Positions 8,492 to 18,886 are shown, counted from the stretch's first letter. The stretch: 64,000 nt of DNA from Streptomyces xanthii (GCF_014621695.1 NZ_CP061281.1:434001-498000); one strand, 5' to 3'. A program made the numbers and translations. Notes: generated from the sequence alone by a model not told the origin.

Positions 8492-9841
8492 ATGTCCCCG
8501 CTCGTCCCCGGCAAGCGCCGCGTCCGCCGCACCCTCGCCGTCGGGGTGCCGCTCGCCGCGCTCGCGGCCGTCGTCGTGGCCGGCACCGCGACGGGCGCCC
8601 CGGCCGGGCCGGCCGCGGCTGAGGTCACGGGTGGCGCGACCCTCCCCGACCTGCCGCTCGGCACGTTCAGCAACCACCTCCTGCCGGGCACCGTCGCCGA
8701 CGACCGCGGCGTCGACCTGGGCGGCATCGGCTCGGACCTCTACCCGGCGGGCCGCGAGGGCGAGTACTGGACGGTGACCGACCGCGGCCCGAACGGTCAG
8801 ATCAAGGTCGACGGCAAGAAGCGCCGCACGTTCCCGGTGCCCGGCTTCGACCCGGCGATCGTGAAGATCAAGGTGCACGGTGACACGGTCGAGGTGATCG
8901 ACGCGATCCCGCTGACGACCGCTTCGGGCAAGCCGGTCACGGGCCTGCCGAACCAGGAGAGCCGCGACGAGAAGCCGTACGCGTACGACGCGCGCACGCC
9001 GCTGGCCTTCGACCCGAACGGGCTCGACACGGAGGGGATCGTGCGGGCCGCCGACGGCAGCTTCTGGCTGGTCGACGAGTACGGTCCCTCCCTCGTGCAC
9101 GTCTCCGCGCACGGTCGCGTGCTCGCCCGCCACGTGCCGAAGGGCCTCGCCCTGAAGGGCGCCGACTACCCGGTCGTCGAGTCGCTGCCGTCGATCCTGC
9201 TGCACCGCAAGGTCAACCGTGGTTTCGAGGGCCTCGCCCAGCTCCCGAACGGCGATCTGGTCCTGGCCGTGCAGAGCCCGCTGTCCGTTCCGGACCAGGA
9301 CGCCGGCGAGGCCTCGCGCACCGCGCGACTGCTGCGTTTCTCCCCGAAGAAGGCCGCGGTGACGGCCGAGTACGCGTACCGCTTCGACGCGGTGGACGTC
9401 GTCGACCCGGGCGAGGACGACACCTCGGAGCTGAAGATCTCGTCGGTCGTGGCGCTCGGCGGCGACCGGCTGCTCGTCGAGGAGCGCACCGACAAAGCCG
9501 CCCGCCTCCAGGAGGTGCGGCTCACGCGCGGCACGAACATCCTGGGTGGCCGCTGGGACGACGACCGTACGTCGCCGTCGCTGGAGCAGCTCGACGACCC
9601 GGCGGGGTCGGGCGTGCCGGTGCTGCGCAAGCGTCTGGTCGTGGACCTGAACACGGTCGACGGGGTGCCGGACAAGATCGAGGGTGTGGCGCTCGCCGGG
9701 CGCGGGACGCTCGCCCTCATCAACGACAACGACTTCGGGATGACGGACGGGGCGGAGGCGTTCGACACGAACGGGCGGCTCGTCGACAGCGGTGTCGAGA
9801 CGCGGGTCACGTACGTGCGGCTGCCCAAGGGCGCGCTCTGA
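8492..9841 (+). CDS. Secreted esterase-like activity of phytase family protein
   Basis: A 449-residue protein with an N-terminal signal (RRTLAVGVPLAALAAVVVAG, then Ala-rich). Its body fits the beta-propeller 'esterase-like activity of phytase' family: YWTVTDRGPNGQ, LDTEGIVRAADGSFWLVDEYGPS, GFEGLAQLPNGDLVLAVQSPL, DKIEGVALAGRG, LINDNDFG. These are repeated acidic blade motifs likely to bind Ca2+. It is expected outside the cell and may release phosphate from organic phosphates, though the natural substrate is not known. AGGAGG at 8482-8487 sets the ATG; the open frame extends further upstream but without support. It is followed by a strong terminator. Confidence 0.85.
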   Translation: MSPLVPGKRRVRRTLAVGVPLAALAAVVVAGTATGAPAGPAAAEVTGGATLPDLPLGTFSNHLLPGTVADDRGVDLGGIGSDLYPAGREGEYWTVTDRGPNGQIKVDGKKRRTFPVPGFDPAIVKIKVHGDTVEVIDAIPLTTASGKPVTGLPNQESRDEKPYAYDARTPLAFDPNGLDTEGIVRAADGSFWLVDEYGPSLVHVSAHGRVLARHVPKGLALKGADYPVVESLPSILLHRKVNRGFEGLAQLPNGDLVLAVQSPLSVPDQDAGEASRTARLLRFSPKKAAVTAEYAYRFDAVDVVDPGEDDTSELKISSVVALGGDRLLVEERTDKAARLQEVRLTRGTNILGGRWDDDRTSPSLEQLDDPAGSGVPVLRKRLVVDLNTVDGVPDKIEGVALAGRGTLALINDNDFGMTDGAEAFDTNGRLVDSGVETRVTYVRLPKGAL

Positions 9842-9864
9842 GCGACGATCCGGTGTGACTTCGG

Positions 9865-9910
9865 GGCCCGCGCCCGCCACTCCTGTGAGAGCGGAGGGCG
9901 CGGGCCTTTT
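9865..9910 (+). terminator. Terminator after the phytase-like gene
   Basis: GGCCCGCGCCC (9865-9875) pairs with GGGCGCGGGCC (9896-9906), followed by TTTT (9907-9910). The T run makes it a good intrinsic terminator on the plus strand. Confidence 0.85.
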
Positions 9911-9934
9911 CCGTGGGGCGGCTTGCTTCGGAGG

Positions 9935-10384
9935 TCAGGGCAGGAGGCTCACGTCGCTGGGGAGCAGGCCGCTCGGGAGTTCGCTGGGCAGACCGCTCGG
10001 CAGCTTCGAGGGCAGCCCAGTGGGCAGCTCGCTCGGCAGGGAACTGGGGAGGGAACTGGGGAGGGAGCTCGGCAACTCGCTGGGCAGGCTGGGCAGTTCG
10101 CTCGGGAGGCCGCGCGAGGGCGACGACGTGGCGGAGGCGCTGTCCGCCGGGGACGGCTTTCCGTCACCCGCGCCGTCGCCTCCGTCGTCGCGCGTCATCA
10201 CGAAGGCCACGGCGGCGCCGATCACGAGCAGCGCGGCGACGACGGCGAGGACCAGGAAGCGGCGGCCGCCGCCGTCCTGCCGGGGTGGTGGCGTGGCGGG
10301 CGGGCCGCCGAAACCTCCGCCGCCGGGCGGGGGCGCGTCGCTCGGCGGCGGGGGCGGCTGCGGTGACATCGGAGGTGTGGCCAT
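9935..10384 (-). CDS. Small single-pass membrane protein with Pro-rich head and LPS-repeat tail
   Basis: No family recognised. The 149-residue protein has a Pro/Gly-rich cytoplasmic head (residues 1-40), one membrane helix (about 43-63, FLVLAVVAALLVIGAAVAFV) and an extracytoplasmic tail. From residue 91 the tail is made of about a dozen short repeats of L-P-S-(E/S/G/K/D) type, encoded by a visibly repetitive stretch (9950-10110). GGAGG lies only one base before the ATG at 10384, too close for normal spacing; a second Met lies five codons on, so the start is uncertain. It begins 56 bases after xylA on the same strand and may be read through from it. Confidence 0.65.
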   Translation of the reverse strand: MATPPMSPQPPPPPSDAPPPGGGGFGGPPATPPPRQDGGGRRFLVLAVVAALLVIGAAVAFVMTRDDGGDGAGDGKPSPADSASATSSPSRGLPSELPSLPSELPSSLPSSLPSSLPSELPTGLPSKLPSGLPSELPSGLLPSDVSLLP

Positions 10385-10440
10385 GCCTCCAGGGTGTCCG
10401 GCAAAGGGGCCGCCGCGCGACCCCTCCTCGCCGTCCGGTG

Positions 10441-11619
<1,179 letters not shown>

Positions 11620-11687
11620 TCAGCTTCACGCGGGCGGCGGGTCCGTGCTGCCACCGACTGCCGTCCGCCCATTTCGTCATCGCACTT

Positions 11688-11699
11688 TACAAATTAGTA
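11688..11699. promoter_or_regulatory. Near-palindrome in the xylA-xylB divergent promoter
   Basis: TACAAATTAGTA is a 12-base near-palindrome (two central-flank mismatches) inside the only AT-rich stretch of the xylA/xylB intergenic region. It overlaps a possible -10 hexamer TAGTAT (11695-11700) for xylB. It is a candidate XylR (ROK) operator, inferred from position and symmetry only. Confidence 0.5.
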
Positions 11700-11755
11700 T
11701 GCGGGCACGTCTCTGGGAAGAGCCGCCCCGGGACCGACCGAGTCAGGAGAGCCGT

Positions 11756-13195
11756 ATGCCAGCTGCCGAGGGCCCCCTCGTCGTCGGGGTCGACAGTTCG
11801 ACACAGTCCACGAAGGCCCTGGTGGTCGACGTCGCCACGGGGGCGGTGGTGGCGAGCGGGCAGGCGCCGCACACGGTGACATCGGGCGCGGGGCGCGAGA
11901 GCGATCCCGAGGAGTGGTACGGGGCGCTGCGATCGGCGCTCGCGCAGTGCGGGGACGCGGCGCGGCGGGCGGCGGCGGTCTCGGTGGGCGGGCAGCAGCA
12001 CGGGCTCGTGACGCTCGACGCACGGGGGCGGCCGGTGCGTCCGGCCCTGCTGTGGAACGACGTGCGTTCGGCGCCCCAGGCACGGCGGCTGGTAGCGGAG
12101 CTGGGCGGCCCCGAGGAGTGGGCGGAGCGGTTCGGGAGCGTGCCGGGGGCCTCGTTCACCGTGGCGAAGTGGGCGTGGCTGGCGGAGCACGAGCCGGACG
12201 CCGTGCGGGCCACGGCGGCGGTCCGCCTCCCCCACGACTATCTGACCGGTCGCCTTGCCGGTGGTCCGGGCACGACGGATCGCGGTGACGCGTCCGGTAC
12301 GGGGTGGTGGGCGTCGCGCACGGAGTCGTACGACGAGGAGGTGCTGGGCCGGGTCGGGCTGGATCCCGCGCTGCTGCCCCGCGTGGTGGCGCCCGGCGAG
12401 ACGGCGGGCGCCGTCCCCGGGAACGATCCTGAACTCCCCCTGCCCGAGGGCGTTCTGGTGGCCGCCGGCACCGGGGACAACGCGGCGGCCGCGCTCGGGC
12501 TCGGCCTGCTGCCCGGCACACCGGTGCTCAGCCTCGGCACGTCCGGGACGGTGTACGCGGTGTCGCGGCACCGGCCCGCGGATCCGAGCGGAGTCGTCGC
12601 CGGGTTCGCGGACGCGCGCGGCGACTGGCTGCCGCTGGCCTGCACCCTGAACTGCACGCTCGCCGTGGACCGGATCGCCGCGCTGCTGGGCCTGGACCGG
12701 GAGGCGGTCGAACCGGGCGGCACCGCGACGCTCCTGCCCTACCTGGACGGCGAGCGCACGCCCGATCTGCCGAACGCGTCGGGGGTGCTCACCGGGCTGC
12801 GGCACGACACGACGGGCGGGCAGGTGCTGCAAGCCGCGTACGACGGGGCGGTGCACGCGCTGCTCGGGGCGCTCGACCACGTCCTGGACGCCGACGCCGA
12901 CCCCACGGAGCCGCTCCTTCTCATCGGCGGCGGCGCACGCGGCTCCGCCTGGCAGCAGACGGTCCGGCGCCTGTCCGGGCGCGCGGTGCGGGTGCCGCGG
13001 GCGCGCGAGCTGGTGGCACTGGGCGCGGCGGCACAGGCGGCGGGCCTGCTGACGGGGGAGGATCCGGCGGCGGTGGCCCGGCGCTGGGGGACGACCGAGG
13101 GGCCCGTACTGGAGGCGGTGGAGCGGGACGAGGCAGCGCTGGAGCGGATCTCGGGGGTGCGGGAGGGGGCGGGGCGGTTGCTGGAGGGGGCTTGA
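11756..13195 (+). CDS. xylB: Xylulokinase
   Basis: A 479-residue FGGY-family kinase. N-terminal VVGVDSSTQSTKALVVD is the phosphate-1 loop, SVGGQQHGLV and LLWNDVRS are substrate-region motifs, GTGDNAAAALGLG and LIGGGARGSAWQQ are the C-terminal ATP-domain motifs. It phosphorylates D-xylulose to xylulose 5-phosphate, feeding the pentose phosphate pathway after xylA. AGGAG at 11745-11749, 6 bases before ATG 11756, sets the start. A hairpin at 13355-13380 may end the transcript before xylR. Confidence 0.96.
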   Translation: MPAAEGPLVVGVDSSTQSTKALVVDVATGAVVASGQAPHTVTSGAGRESDPEEWYGALRSALAQCGDAARRAAAVSVGGQQHGLVTLDARGRPVRPALLWNDVRSAPQARRLVAELGGPEEWAERFGSVPGASFTVAKWAWLAEHEPDAVRATAAVRLPHDYLTGRLAGGPGTTDRGDASGTGWWASRTESYDEEVLGRVGLDPALLPRVVAPGETAGAVPGNDPELPLPEGVLVAAGTGDNAAAALGLGLLPGTPVLSLGTSGTVYAVSRHRPADPSGVVAGFADARGDWLPLACTLNCTLAVDRIAALLGLDREAVEPGGTATLLPYLDGERTPDLPNASGVLTGLRHDTTGGQVLQAAYDGAVHALLGALDHVLDADADPTEPLLLIGGGARGSAWQQTVRRLSGRAVRVPRARELVALGAAAQAAGLLTGEDPAAVARRWGTTEGPVLEAVERDEAALERISGVREGAGRLLEGA

Positions 13196-13201
13196 GCTTG
13201 A

Positions 13202-13348
13202 AGTGTGTCGGGGCTGCGGGCGCGGGGCGGTTGCAGGTAGAGAGCTCGCGATGCGCCGGCGGCTGCGGGCGCGGGACGACTGCACGACGAGGGCTCCAGA
13301 TGCGCCGGCGGCTGCGAGCCCGGGCGACTCCAGCGAGGGCCCATCGCA
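13202..13348. repeat. Three tandem imperfect copies of a ~49-bp GC-rich unit
   Basis: Units begin at 13202, 13251 and 13300. The core GGCTGCGGGCGCGGG is seen in copies 1 and 2 and, diverged, in copy 3. ATGCGCCGGCGGCTGCG is shared by copies 2 and 3. It lies in the xylB-xylR gap. No convincing gene is present in 13196-13518: open frames through it are only the repeat read in different frames. Confidence 0.75.
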
Positions 13349-13354
13349 TCGGGG

Positions 13355-13411
13355 AAATGCCGCCCGAAGGGCGTGCATTTCAGGGGCGCGGGGAACTGCG
13401 CGACCAGCCAC
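13355..13411. repeat. Hairpin plus Streptomyces-type intergenic repeat element
   Basis: AAATGCCGCCC (13355-13365) pairs with GGGCG-T-GCATTT (13369-13380), an 11-bp stem with one bulge and a GAA loop, usable as the xylB terminator. It is followed directly by GGGGCGCGGGGAACTGCGCG and ACCAGCCAC (to 13411). From memory this second stretch recurs in many Streptomyces intergenic regions; a genome search would confirm it. Confidence 0.6.
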
Positions 13412-13518
13412 ACCGACGGGAAGGCCGCCACGGAACGGCACCCGGCACACGAAACGGCGAGCCCCACCACCCGAGGGCCCGCCCCGACGCCACCTGGAGC
13501 GACTGGGATCATGAGGAC

Positions 13519-14727
13519 ATGACCGCACCACTGCACCGGCCCCGCCCCGGAACCCCCGACACCCAGCAGGGCATGCGCCGGCGCAACCTCTCCCGCGTGC
13601 TCCACGCGGTCGCCGCCGAGGGCCCCCTGTCCCGCGCGGCGGTCGCGCAGCACATCGGGCTGACCCGGGCCGCCGTGTCCACGCTCGTCGACGAGCTGAT
13701 CCGGGCCGGGCTCCTGGAGGAGCTGGGGCCGCAGCGCCCCGGCGGGGTGGGCCGGCCCGGTTCCGCACTGATGGTCAGCGACCGCGGCCCGGCCGGGTTC
13801 GGCGCCGAGGTGGGAGTCGACCACCTCGCGGTGTGCGCGGTCGACCTGCGCGGCACGGTGCGGGCCCGCGCCGAGCGCCGGGTGAGCAACCGGGGGCGCG
13901 CTCCGGGACCGGTGCTGCGCGACCTCGCCGCGCTGATCAACCAGGTGAACGGGGAGGCGGCCGCCGAGGGACTGCGGCCCGCCGGGCTCGCGGTGGCCGT
14001 GCCGGGCCTCGTCGCGCGCGGCTCGCACACGGTCGTCCGCGCCCCGAACCTGGACTGGCACGACACGGACCTCGGCGCCCTGCTCCCCGCACATCTGCCC
14101 TGGGGCGACGACGTGCCGCTGACCGTCGACAACGAGGCCAACTTCGGTGCCCTCGCCGAGCTCTGGCTCACCGCCGACCGCCCCGCCGACTTCCTGCACG
14201 TCTCCGCGGAGATCGGAATCGGCGCCGCGCTCGTCGTGGAAGGGGAACTCCTGCGCGGGGCACGGGGGTTCGCGGGCGAACTGGGCCATGTACCGGTGCG
14301 CCCGGAGGGGCCCGCGTGCCCGTGCGGGTCGCGCGGCTGCCTGGAGCAGTACGCGGGCGAGGAGGCGGTGCTGCGCGCGGCGGGCCTGGCTCCGGGCGCG
14401 GACCGGACGGCGCTGCTGGCCGAACGGGCGGACGCGGGCGACGCGGCCACCCGCCGGGCCCTGCGCGGCGCCGGCTCCGCCCTCGGTATCGCGCTGACCG
14501 GCGCGGTGAATCTCCTGGACCCCCGCGCGGTGGTCCTCGGCGGCGCCCTTTCCCGCCTGGCTCCCTGGCTTCTCCCGTCCCTGGAGCGGGAGTTGACGCG
14601 CCGGGCGACGACCCCGGCCGACGGAGTCCTGATCTCCCAGCTGGGCTCGGAGGGCCCGCTGCTCGGGGCGGCCCACTCGGCGAGGCGCACCGTGCTGGAC
14701 GACCCGATGGGTTCCGTACGGGCCTGA
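13519..14727 (+). CDS. xylR: ROK-family transcriptional regulator of xylose genes
   Basis: A 402-residue protein with an N-terminal winged helix (residues 20-75, LSRAAVAQHIGLTRAAVSTL) and a ROK sugar-kinase-like domain. The ROK zinc motif is intact: GELGHVPV then CPCGSRGCLEQYAG. DNA-binding ROK members of this type are xylose-responsive repressors. Position next to xylAB makes this the probable XylR acting on the xylA-xylB promoter. The ATG at 13519 begins a typical ROK N-terminus; the open frame continues upstream through the repeat region but without coding support. Confidence 0.9.
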   Translation: MTAPLHRPRPGTPDTQQGMRRRNLSRVLHAVAAEGPLSRAAVAQHIGLTRAAVSTLVDELIRAGLLEELGPQRPGGVGRPGSALMVSDRGPAGFGAEVGVDHLAVCAVDLRGTVRARAERRVSNRGRAPGPVLRDLAALINQVNGEAAAEGLRPAGLAVAVPGLVARGSHTVVRAPNLDWHDTDLGALLPAHLPWGDDVPLTVDNEANFGALAELWLTADRPADFLHVSAEIGIGAALVVEGELLRGARGFAGELGHVPVRPEGPACPCGSRGCLEQYAGEEAVLRAAGLAPGADRTALLAERADAGDAATRRALRGAGSALGIALTGAVNLLDPRAVVLGGALSRLAPWLLPSLERELTRRATTPADGVLISQLGSEGPLLGAAHSARRTVLDDPMGSVRA

Positions 14728-15201
14728 CGCGGGCCCGGCATCCGGCTGCGGTGCGCGGCCGGCCAAGGTCAGGGTGAACGTCAAGGTCAACAGTCCCCCG
14801 CCAGAGCCCCGCACCGCCAATGGTCCCCACCTCTGACGTGCGAAGTTCCCTCGATCGGACCCCGTCGCGCCCTCTTCCGCCCCAACCTCCGGGCCCCGTA
14901 ACGTAATTGACGCGCAGGCACCTTCGGCGCACCCCGGCTCACCTGTCCGACGCGCGACACCGACCGCCGTACGTGCCCAAGATCCGCAACGACAGGCCGC
15001 GCGCACGGGAGACTCACCGCGGGCCGCACCCCCGCATGCCCGCCCGTCCACCCGTCCGCCCGTCCACCCGTCCACCCGTCCACCCACCGTCCGAGACCGT
15101 GACGCCCCACGCCGCTGTCCCGGGCACTGAACGTCGAACGTCGGCGCCCTTCTCCCCCACCGACCGAGCCCGCCCGGGCCCGTCCGAGAGGCAGGATCGA
15201 C
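14728..15201. other. Intergenic region, no gene seen
   Basis: The 474 bases contain a direct repeat AAGGTCA (14765-14771 and 14783-14789), a relatively AT-rich stretch near 14898-14912 that may hold the amidase promoter, and five tandem 8-bp units (15043-15082). I see no conserved riboswitch motif. A 138-codon minus-strand frame here is composition and repeat driven. Confidence 0.5.
15043..15082. repeat. Five tandem copies of CCCGTCCA
   Basis: Units at 15043, 15051, 15059, 15067 and 15075; the second is CCCGTCCG and the others are identical. It lies about 120 bases before the amidase start. It may be slippage-prone. Confidence 0.85.
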
Positions 15202-15831
15202 ATGGACCGAGCTGAATCCGTCAGCGGCCGACCCGAGCCCGCGCACCCCTCCCGCCTGGCCCGCCGGCGCCTCCTCCAGGCGGGCGCGCTCGCCGCGGTC
15301 CCGGGGCTGTGGCTGCCGGCCGGCCGCGCCGCCGCCGTCCAGGCGGTGGACTACCCGCCGGCCGAGTCCGTCCCGGCCAGCACCTCCAACTACACGAAGT
15401 CCAGCCGCCCTTCGACCTACAAGATCGACCGTGTGATCATCCACGTCACGCAGGAGACCTACGCCGACACCCTGGCCATCTTCCAGAACCCGGCGAAGCA
15501 GGTCAGCGCGCACTATGTGGTCCGGTCGGCCGACGGTCACGTCGCGCAGTGCGTGCGCGAGAAGGACGTCGCGTGGCACGCGGGGAACTGGACCTACAAC
15601 ACGCGCAGCATCGGCATCGAGCACGAGGGCTGGGTGGACCGGCCCGAGTACTTCACGGACGCGATGTACGAGGGCTCCGCCGCGCTGACGGCGTCGATCT
15701 GCGCCCGCTACGGCATCCCGCGGGACCGGGAGCACATCCTCGGCCACGTCGAGGTGCCGGGCACGGACCACACGGACCCGGGTCCGTACTGGGACTGGAC
15801 CCGCTACATCCGGATGGTCAACTTCGCCTGA
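15202..15831 (+). CDS. Tat-exported N-acetylmuramoyl-L-alanine amidase (amidase_2/PGRP fold)
   Basis: A 209-residue protein with a twin-arginine-type signal (LARRRLLQAGALAAVPGLWL). The amidase_2 domain covers about residues 70-205. Zinc ligands expected from the family are seen in VIIHVTQE (His) and in the HILGHVEVPGTDHTDPGPYW segment (His and Asp). SIGIEHEG and AWHAGNWTYNTRSIG are further family motifs. It should cut the amide bond between muramic acid and the stem peptide in the cell wall. It is a minimal single-domain enzyme without a binding module. A hairpin at 15889-15912 ends the unit. Confidence 0.93.
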   Translation: MDRAESVSGRPEPAHPSRLARRRLLQAGALAAVPGLWLPAGRAAAVQAVDYPPAESVPASTSNYTKSSRPSTYKIDRVIIHVTQETYADTLAIFQNPAKQVSAHYVVRSADGHVAQCVREKDVAWHAGNWTYNTRSIGIEHEGWVDRPEYFTDAMYEGSAALTASICARYGIPRDREHILGHVEVPGTDHTDPGPYWDWTRYIRMVNFA

Positions 15832-15888
15832 TACCCCCGATCCGGCCGCATTTTCCGCGAGGGCTCCCTTTTCCGTGTCCGCCGCCTT

Positions 15889-15912
15889 GTCGCCCCGCGC
15901 GCCCGGGGCGAC
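15889..15912 (+). terminator. Hairpin after the amidase gene
   Basis: GTCGCCCCG (15889-15897) and CGGGGCGAC (15904-15912) form a perfect 9-bp stem with a 6-base loop, between the amidase and the GAF regulator. Confidence 0.65.
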
Positions 15913-15960
15913 GATGGCCCCACGCCGCGTGTGCCAGGAGCCAGTGTCCGGGAGGCCGAA

Positions 15961-17226
15961 TTGACCGATCCGTGGGTCGCGCTCGAGCCGGGCACCGATC
16001 CGTCCGAACGGGTGCGGGCGCTGCGGCGCGCGCACGAGCGGTTCACGGCGGCGGGCACGGTCGTCCGGCCCGTGCGTCCGGTGGTGGCCGCGTCCTGGCG
16101 CCGTTCGGCGGGCGCCCGGGTCAGCCCGGACGGCTCGGCGTCGGTGGAGCTGGCCGACGGCGATCTCGGGGCCTATCGCGCGGAGCATCCGCTGGCCCGG
16201 GTGATGCCGCTGTTCCGCGAGCTGATGGGCACGTTCGCGTCGGACGGGGAGCATCTCCTGGCGGTGTGCGACGCGCACGGGCGGCTGCTGTGGGTGGAGG
16301 GGCACGCGGCGACCCGGCGGCAGGCGGGCCGGATGAACTTCGTGCCGGGCGCCCGCTGGTCGGAGTCGGCGATGGGGACGAACGCGCCCGGCACCGCGGT
16401 CGCGGTGGACCGGCCGGTGCAGGTGTTCGCCGCCGAGCACTTCATCCGCGAGGTCCAGCCGTGGACGTGCGCGGCGGCCCCCGTGCACGACCCGCATTCG
16501 GGGCGGCTGCTCGGCGCCGTCGACATCACCGGCGGCGACGGACTCGCGCATCCCCACAGCCTGGCGTTCGTCCAGGCGGTGGCACGCGCCGCCGAGTCCC
16601 AGCTGGCCCTGCTCGCCCCGCCGCCCGCCGAGGAGACGGGCCTGCGGCTGAGCGTCCTCGGCCGCGACGAGGCCCTCCTGCTGACCCCGGCCGGCCACAA
16701 GATCCGCCTCGGCCGCCGCCACAGCGAGCTCCTCGTCCTCCTCTCCCGCCACCCCGAAGGCCTGACCGGCGACGAACTGCTGTGCTGCCTCTACGAGGAC
16801 GAGTCGGTGACCCCGGTGACGCTGCGGGCCGAACTCGCCCGCCTGCGCCGGGTGGTGGGGCCGGGTGTGCTGGAGTCCCGCCCGTACCGGCTGGCCGTCC
16901 CGGTCGAGTCGGACCTCGCCGTGGTGGAGCGCCGTCTCGGTTCCGGCGCGGTGACGGCCGCCGCGTCCGCGTACACGGGCCCGCTGCTCCCGCAGTCGCA
17001 GGCGCCCGCCGTGGCCCGGATCCGCCGCCGCCTGTCCGACGGGCTGCGGGCGGCACTGATCGCGCGCGGCGACCCGGACCTGCTCGCCGACTGGGCGCAC
17101 GCGCCGTGGGGCGAGGACGACCTCGACGTGTGGCGCGCCCTCGCGGCCGCCCGGCCCGCGCCCGCGGTCCTGTCCCGCCTCGCCGCGCTCGACGCCGAGC
17201 AGGGCGCGGGCTCGTACGCAACGTAG
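15961..17226 (+). CDS. GAF-domain transcriptional regulator lacking an AAA+ domain
   Basis: A 421-residue protein beginning at TTG 15961, chosen because GGGAGG (15950-15955) is well spaced; an in-frame GTG at 15931 is the alternative. The N-terminal half has the AcoR-like layout ([16 protein letters not shown], then a GAF region with [19 protein letters not shown] and [18 protein letters not shown], residues about 80-210). Instead of a sigma54 AAA+ module it ends in a winged-helix-like region ([32 protein letters not shown]). It lies 79 bases before an aldehyde dehydrogenase gene on the same strand, which it probably activates. Confidence 0.8.
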   Translation: MTDPWVALEPGTDPSERVRALRRAHERFTAAGTVVRPVRPVVAASWRRSAGARVSPDGSASVELADGDLGAYRAEHPLARVMPLFRELMGTFASDGEHLLAVCDAHGRLLWVEGHAATRRQAGRMNFVPGARWSESAMGTNAPGTAVAVDRPVQVFAAEHFIREVQPWTCAAAPVHDPHSGRLLGAVDITGGDGLAHPHSLAFVQAVARAAESQLALLAPPPAEETGLRLSVLGRDEALLLTPAGHKIRLGRRHSELLVLLSRHPEGLTGDELLCCLYEDESVTPVTLRAELARLRRVVGPGVLESRPYRLAVPVESDLAVVERRLGSGAVTAAASAYTGPLLPQSQAPAVARIRRRLSDGLRAALIARGDPDLLADWAHAPWGEDDLDVWRALAAARPAPAVLSRLAALDAEQGAGSYAT

Positions 17227-17305
17227 CTGCAACGTCCGCGTCCCTAGCGTCCGGTGCGGAAGCTGCCCAACGGCGGGCAGCAGCGCGCACAGGAGGCCTC
17301 CCCCG

Positions 17306-18829
17306 ATGACCCGATACGCAGCGCCCGGCACGCAGGGCTCCGTCGTCTCGTACCAGGCCCGCTACGACCACTGGATCGGCGGCGCGTACGTCCCGCCCGC
17401 CCGCGGCCAGTACTTCGAGAACCCGAGCCCGGTCAACGGGCAGCCGTTCACCGAGGTGGCCCGGGGCACGGCCGAGGACGTGGAGCGCGCGCTCGACGCG
17501 GCGCACGCGGCGGCGCCTGCCTGGGGCCGCACCGCGCCCGGGGCCCGCGGCGACATCCTCCTCAAGATCGCCGACCGGATGGAACAGAACCTCGAACTGC
17601 TCGCCGTCGCCGAGAGCTGGGAGAACGGCAAGCCGGTCCGCGAGACCCTCGCGGCCGACATCCCGCTCGCCATCGACCACTTCCGCTACTTCGCGGGCGC
17701 GGTCCGCGCGCAGGAGGGCTCGCTCTCCGAGATCGACGACGACACCGTCGCGTACCACTTCCACGAACCGCTGGGCGTGGTCGCGCAGATCATCCCGTGG
17801 AACTTCCCGATCCTGATGGCGACCTGGAAGCTCGCGCCCGCGCTGGCGGCCGGCAACGCGGTGGTCATCAAGCCGGCCGAGCAGACCCCGGCCTCGATCC
17901 ACGTCTGGATGTCCCTGATCGCGGACCTGCTGCCGCCGGGCGTGGTCAACATCGTGAACGGTTTCGGCGTGGAGGCGGGCAAGCCGCTGGCGTCGAGCCC
18001 GCGCGTCGCGAAGGTCGCGTTCACGGGCGAGACCACGACGGGCCGGCTGATCATGCAGTACGCCTCGGAGAACATCAAGCCGGTCACGCTGGAGCTGGGC
18101 GGCAAGTCGCCGAACATCTTCTTCGACGACGTCTGGGCGCGGGACGACGACTTCCGCGACAAGGCGCTCGAAGGCTTCACCATGTTCGCCCTGAACCAGG
18201 GCGAGGTCTGCACCTGCCCCTCGCGGGCGCTGGTCCAGGAGGGCCACTACAGCGAGTTCATCGACGCGGCGATCGCCCGCACCGAGGCCATCACGCCCGG
18301 CCACCCCCTGGACACCGACACGATGATCGGCGCCCAGGCCTCCAACGACCAGCTCCAGAAGATCCTCTCCTACCTGGACATCGGCCAGCAGGAGGGCGCG
18401 AAGGTCCTGACGGGCGGTCAGCGCATCGAGTACGACGGCGAGCTGGCGGGCGGCTACTACGTCCAGCCCACCATCTTCCAGGGCAACAACCGCATGCGCG
18501 TCTTCCAGGAGGAGATCTTCGGCCCGGTCGTCTCGGTGGCCTCGTTCGCCGACTTCGACGACGCCATCAAGATCGCGAACGACACGCTGTACGGCCTGGG
18601 CGCGGGCGTGTGGACCCGCGACATGAACACGGCGTACCGCGCGGGCCGCGCCATCCAGGCCGGCCGCGTCTGGACGAACTGCTACCACGCGTACCCGGCG
18701 CACGCGGCGTTCGGCGGCTACAAGCAGTCCGGGATCGGCCGCGAGACGCACAAGATGATGCTGGACCACTACCAGCAGACGAAGAACCTTCTGGTTTCCT
18801 ACAGCCCGAAGAGGCTCGGGTTCTTCTAG
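17306..18829 (+). CDS. NAD-dependent aldehyde dehydrogenase (acetaldehyde/ExaC-AldA type)
   Basis: A 507-residue enzyme of the AcoD/ExaC group. Motifs: [42 protein letters not shown] (general base Glu), and the nucleophile in [14 protein letters not shown], where the double Cys with Thr between is typical of this subgroup. It ends with [13 protein letters not shown], also characteristic. It oxidises acetaldehyde or other short aldehydes to acids. The upstream GAF regulator mirrors the pairing of such enzymes with AcoR-like activators of ethanol/acetoin catabolism. An excellent hairpin follows. Confidence 0.93.
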   Translation: MTRYAAPGTQGSVVSYQARYDHWIGGAYVPPARGQYFENPSPVNGQPFTEVARGTAEDVERALDAAHAAAPAWGRTAPGARGDILLKIADRMEQNLELLAVAESWENGKPVRETLAADIPLAIDHFRYFAGAVRAQEGSLSEIDDDTVAYHFHEPLGVVAQIIPWNFPILMATWKLAPALAAGNAVVIKPAEQTPASIHVWMSLIADLLPPGVVNIVNGFGVEAGKPLASSPRVAKVAFTGETTTGRLIMQYASENIKPVTLELGGKSPNIFFDDVWARDDDFRDKALEGFTMFALNQGEVCTCPSRALVQEGHYSEFIDAAIARTEAITPGHPLDTDTMIGAQASNDQLQKILSYLDIGQQEGAKVLTGGQRIEYDGELAGGYYVQPTIFQGNNRMRVFQEEIFGPVVSVASFADFDDAIKIANDTLYGLGAGVWTRDMNTAYRAGRAIQAGRVWTNCYHAYPAHAAFGGYKQSGIGRETHKMMLDHYQQTKNLLVSYSPKRLGFF

Positions 18830-18849
18830 AGCGTTCCACAGGTGAAAGC

Positions 18850-18886
18850 CGGCTGCCTGGAGTCGCCTTTGCGCTCCAGGCAGCCG
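18850..18886. terminator. Bidirectional terminator between convergent genes
   Basis: CGGCTGCCTGGAG (18850-18862) and CTCCAGGCAGCCG (18874-18886) form a perfect 13-bp stem with an 11-base loop that can pair further internally. It separates the aldehyde dehydrogenase from the convergent PLD-like gene. Confidence 0.88.

Noticed and set aside
14728..15201. Cyclic-di-AMP (ydaO) riboswitch before the amidase
   Set aside because: Such riboswitches precede cell-wall hydrolases in Streptomyces, but I could not find its conserved motifs here.
14787..15203. 138-codon minus-strand frame before the amidase
   Set aside because: Its WVDGWTGG-like repeats are just the 8-bp array translated; there is no ribosome site or known family.
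12739..17331. 1530-codon open frame on the minus strand
   Set aside because: It is antisense to xylB, xylR, the amidase and the GAF regulator, all clearly recognisable, and has only low-complexity sequence.
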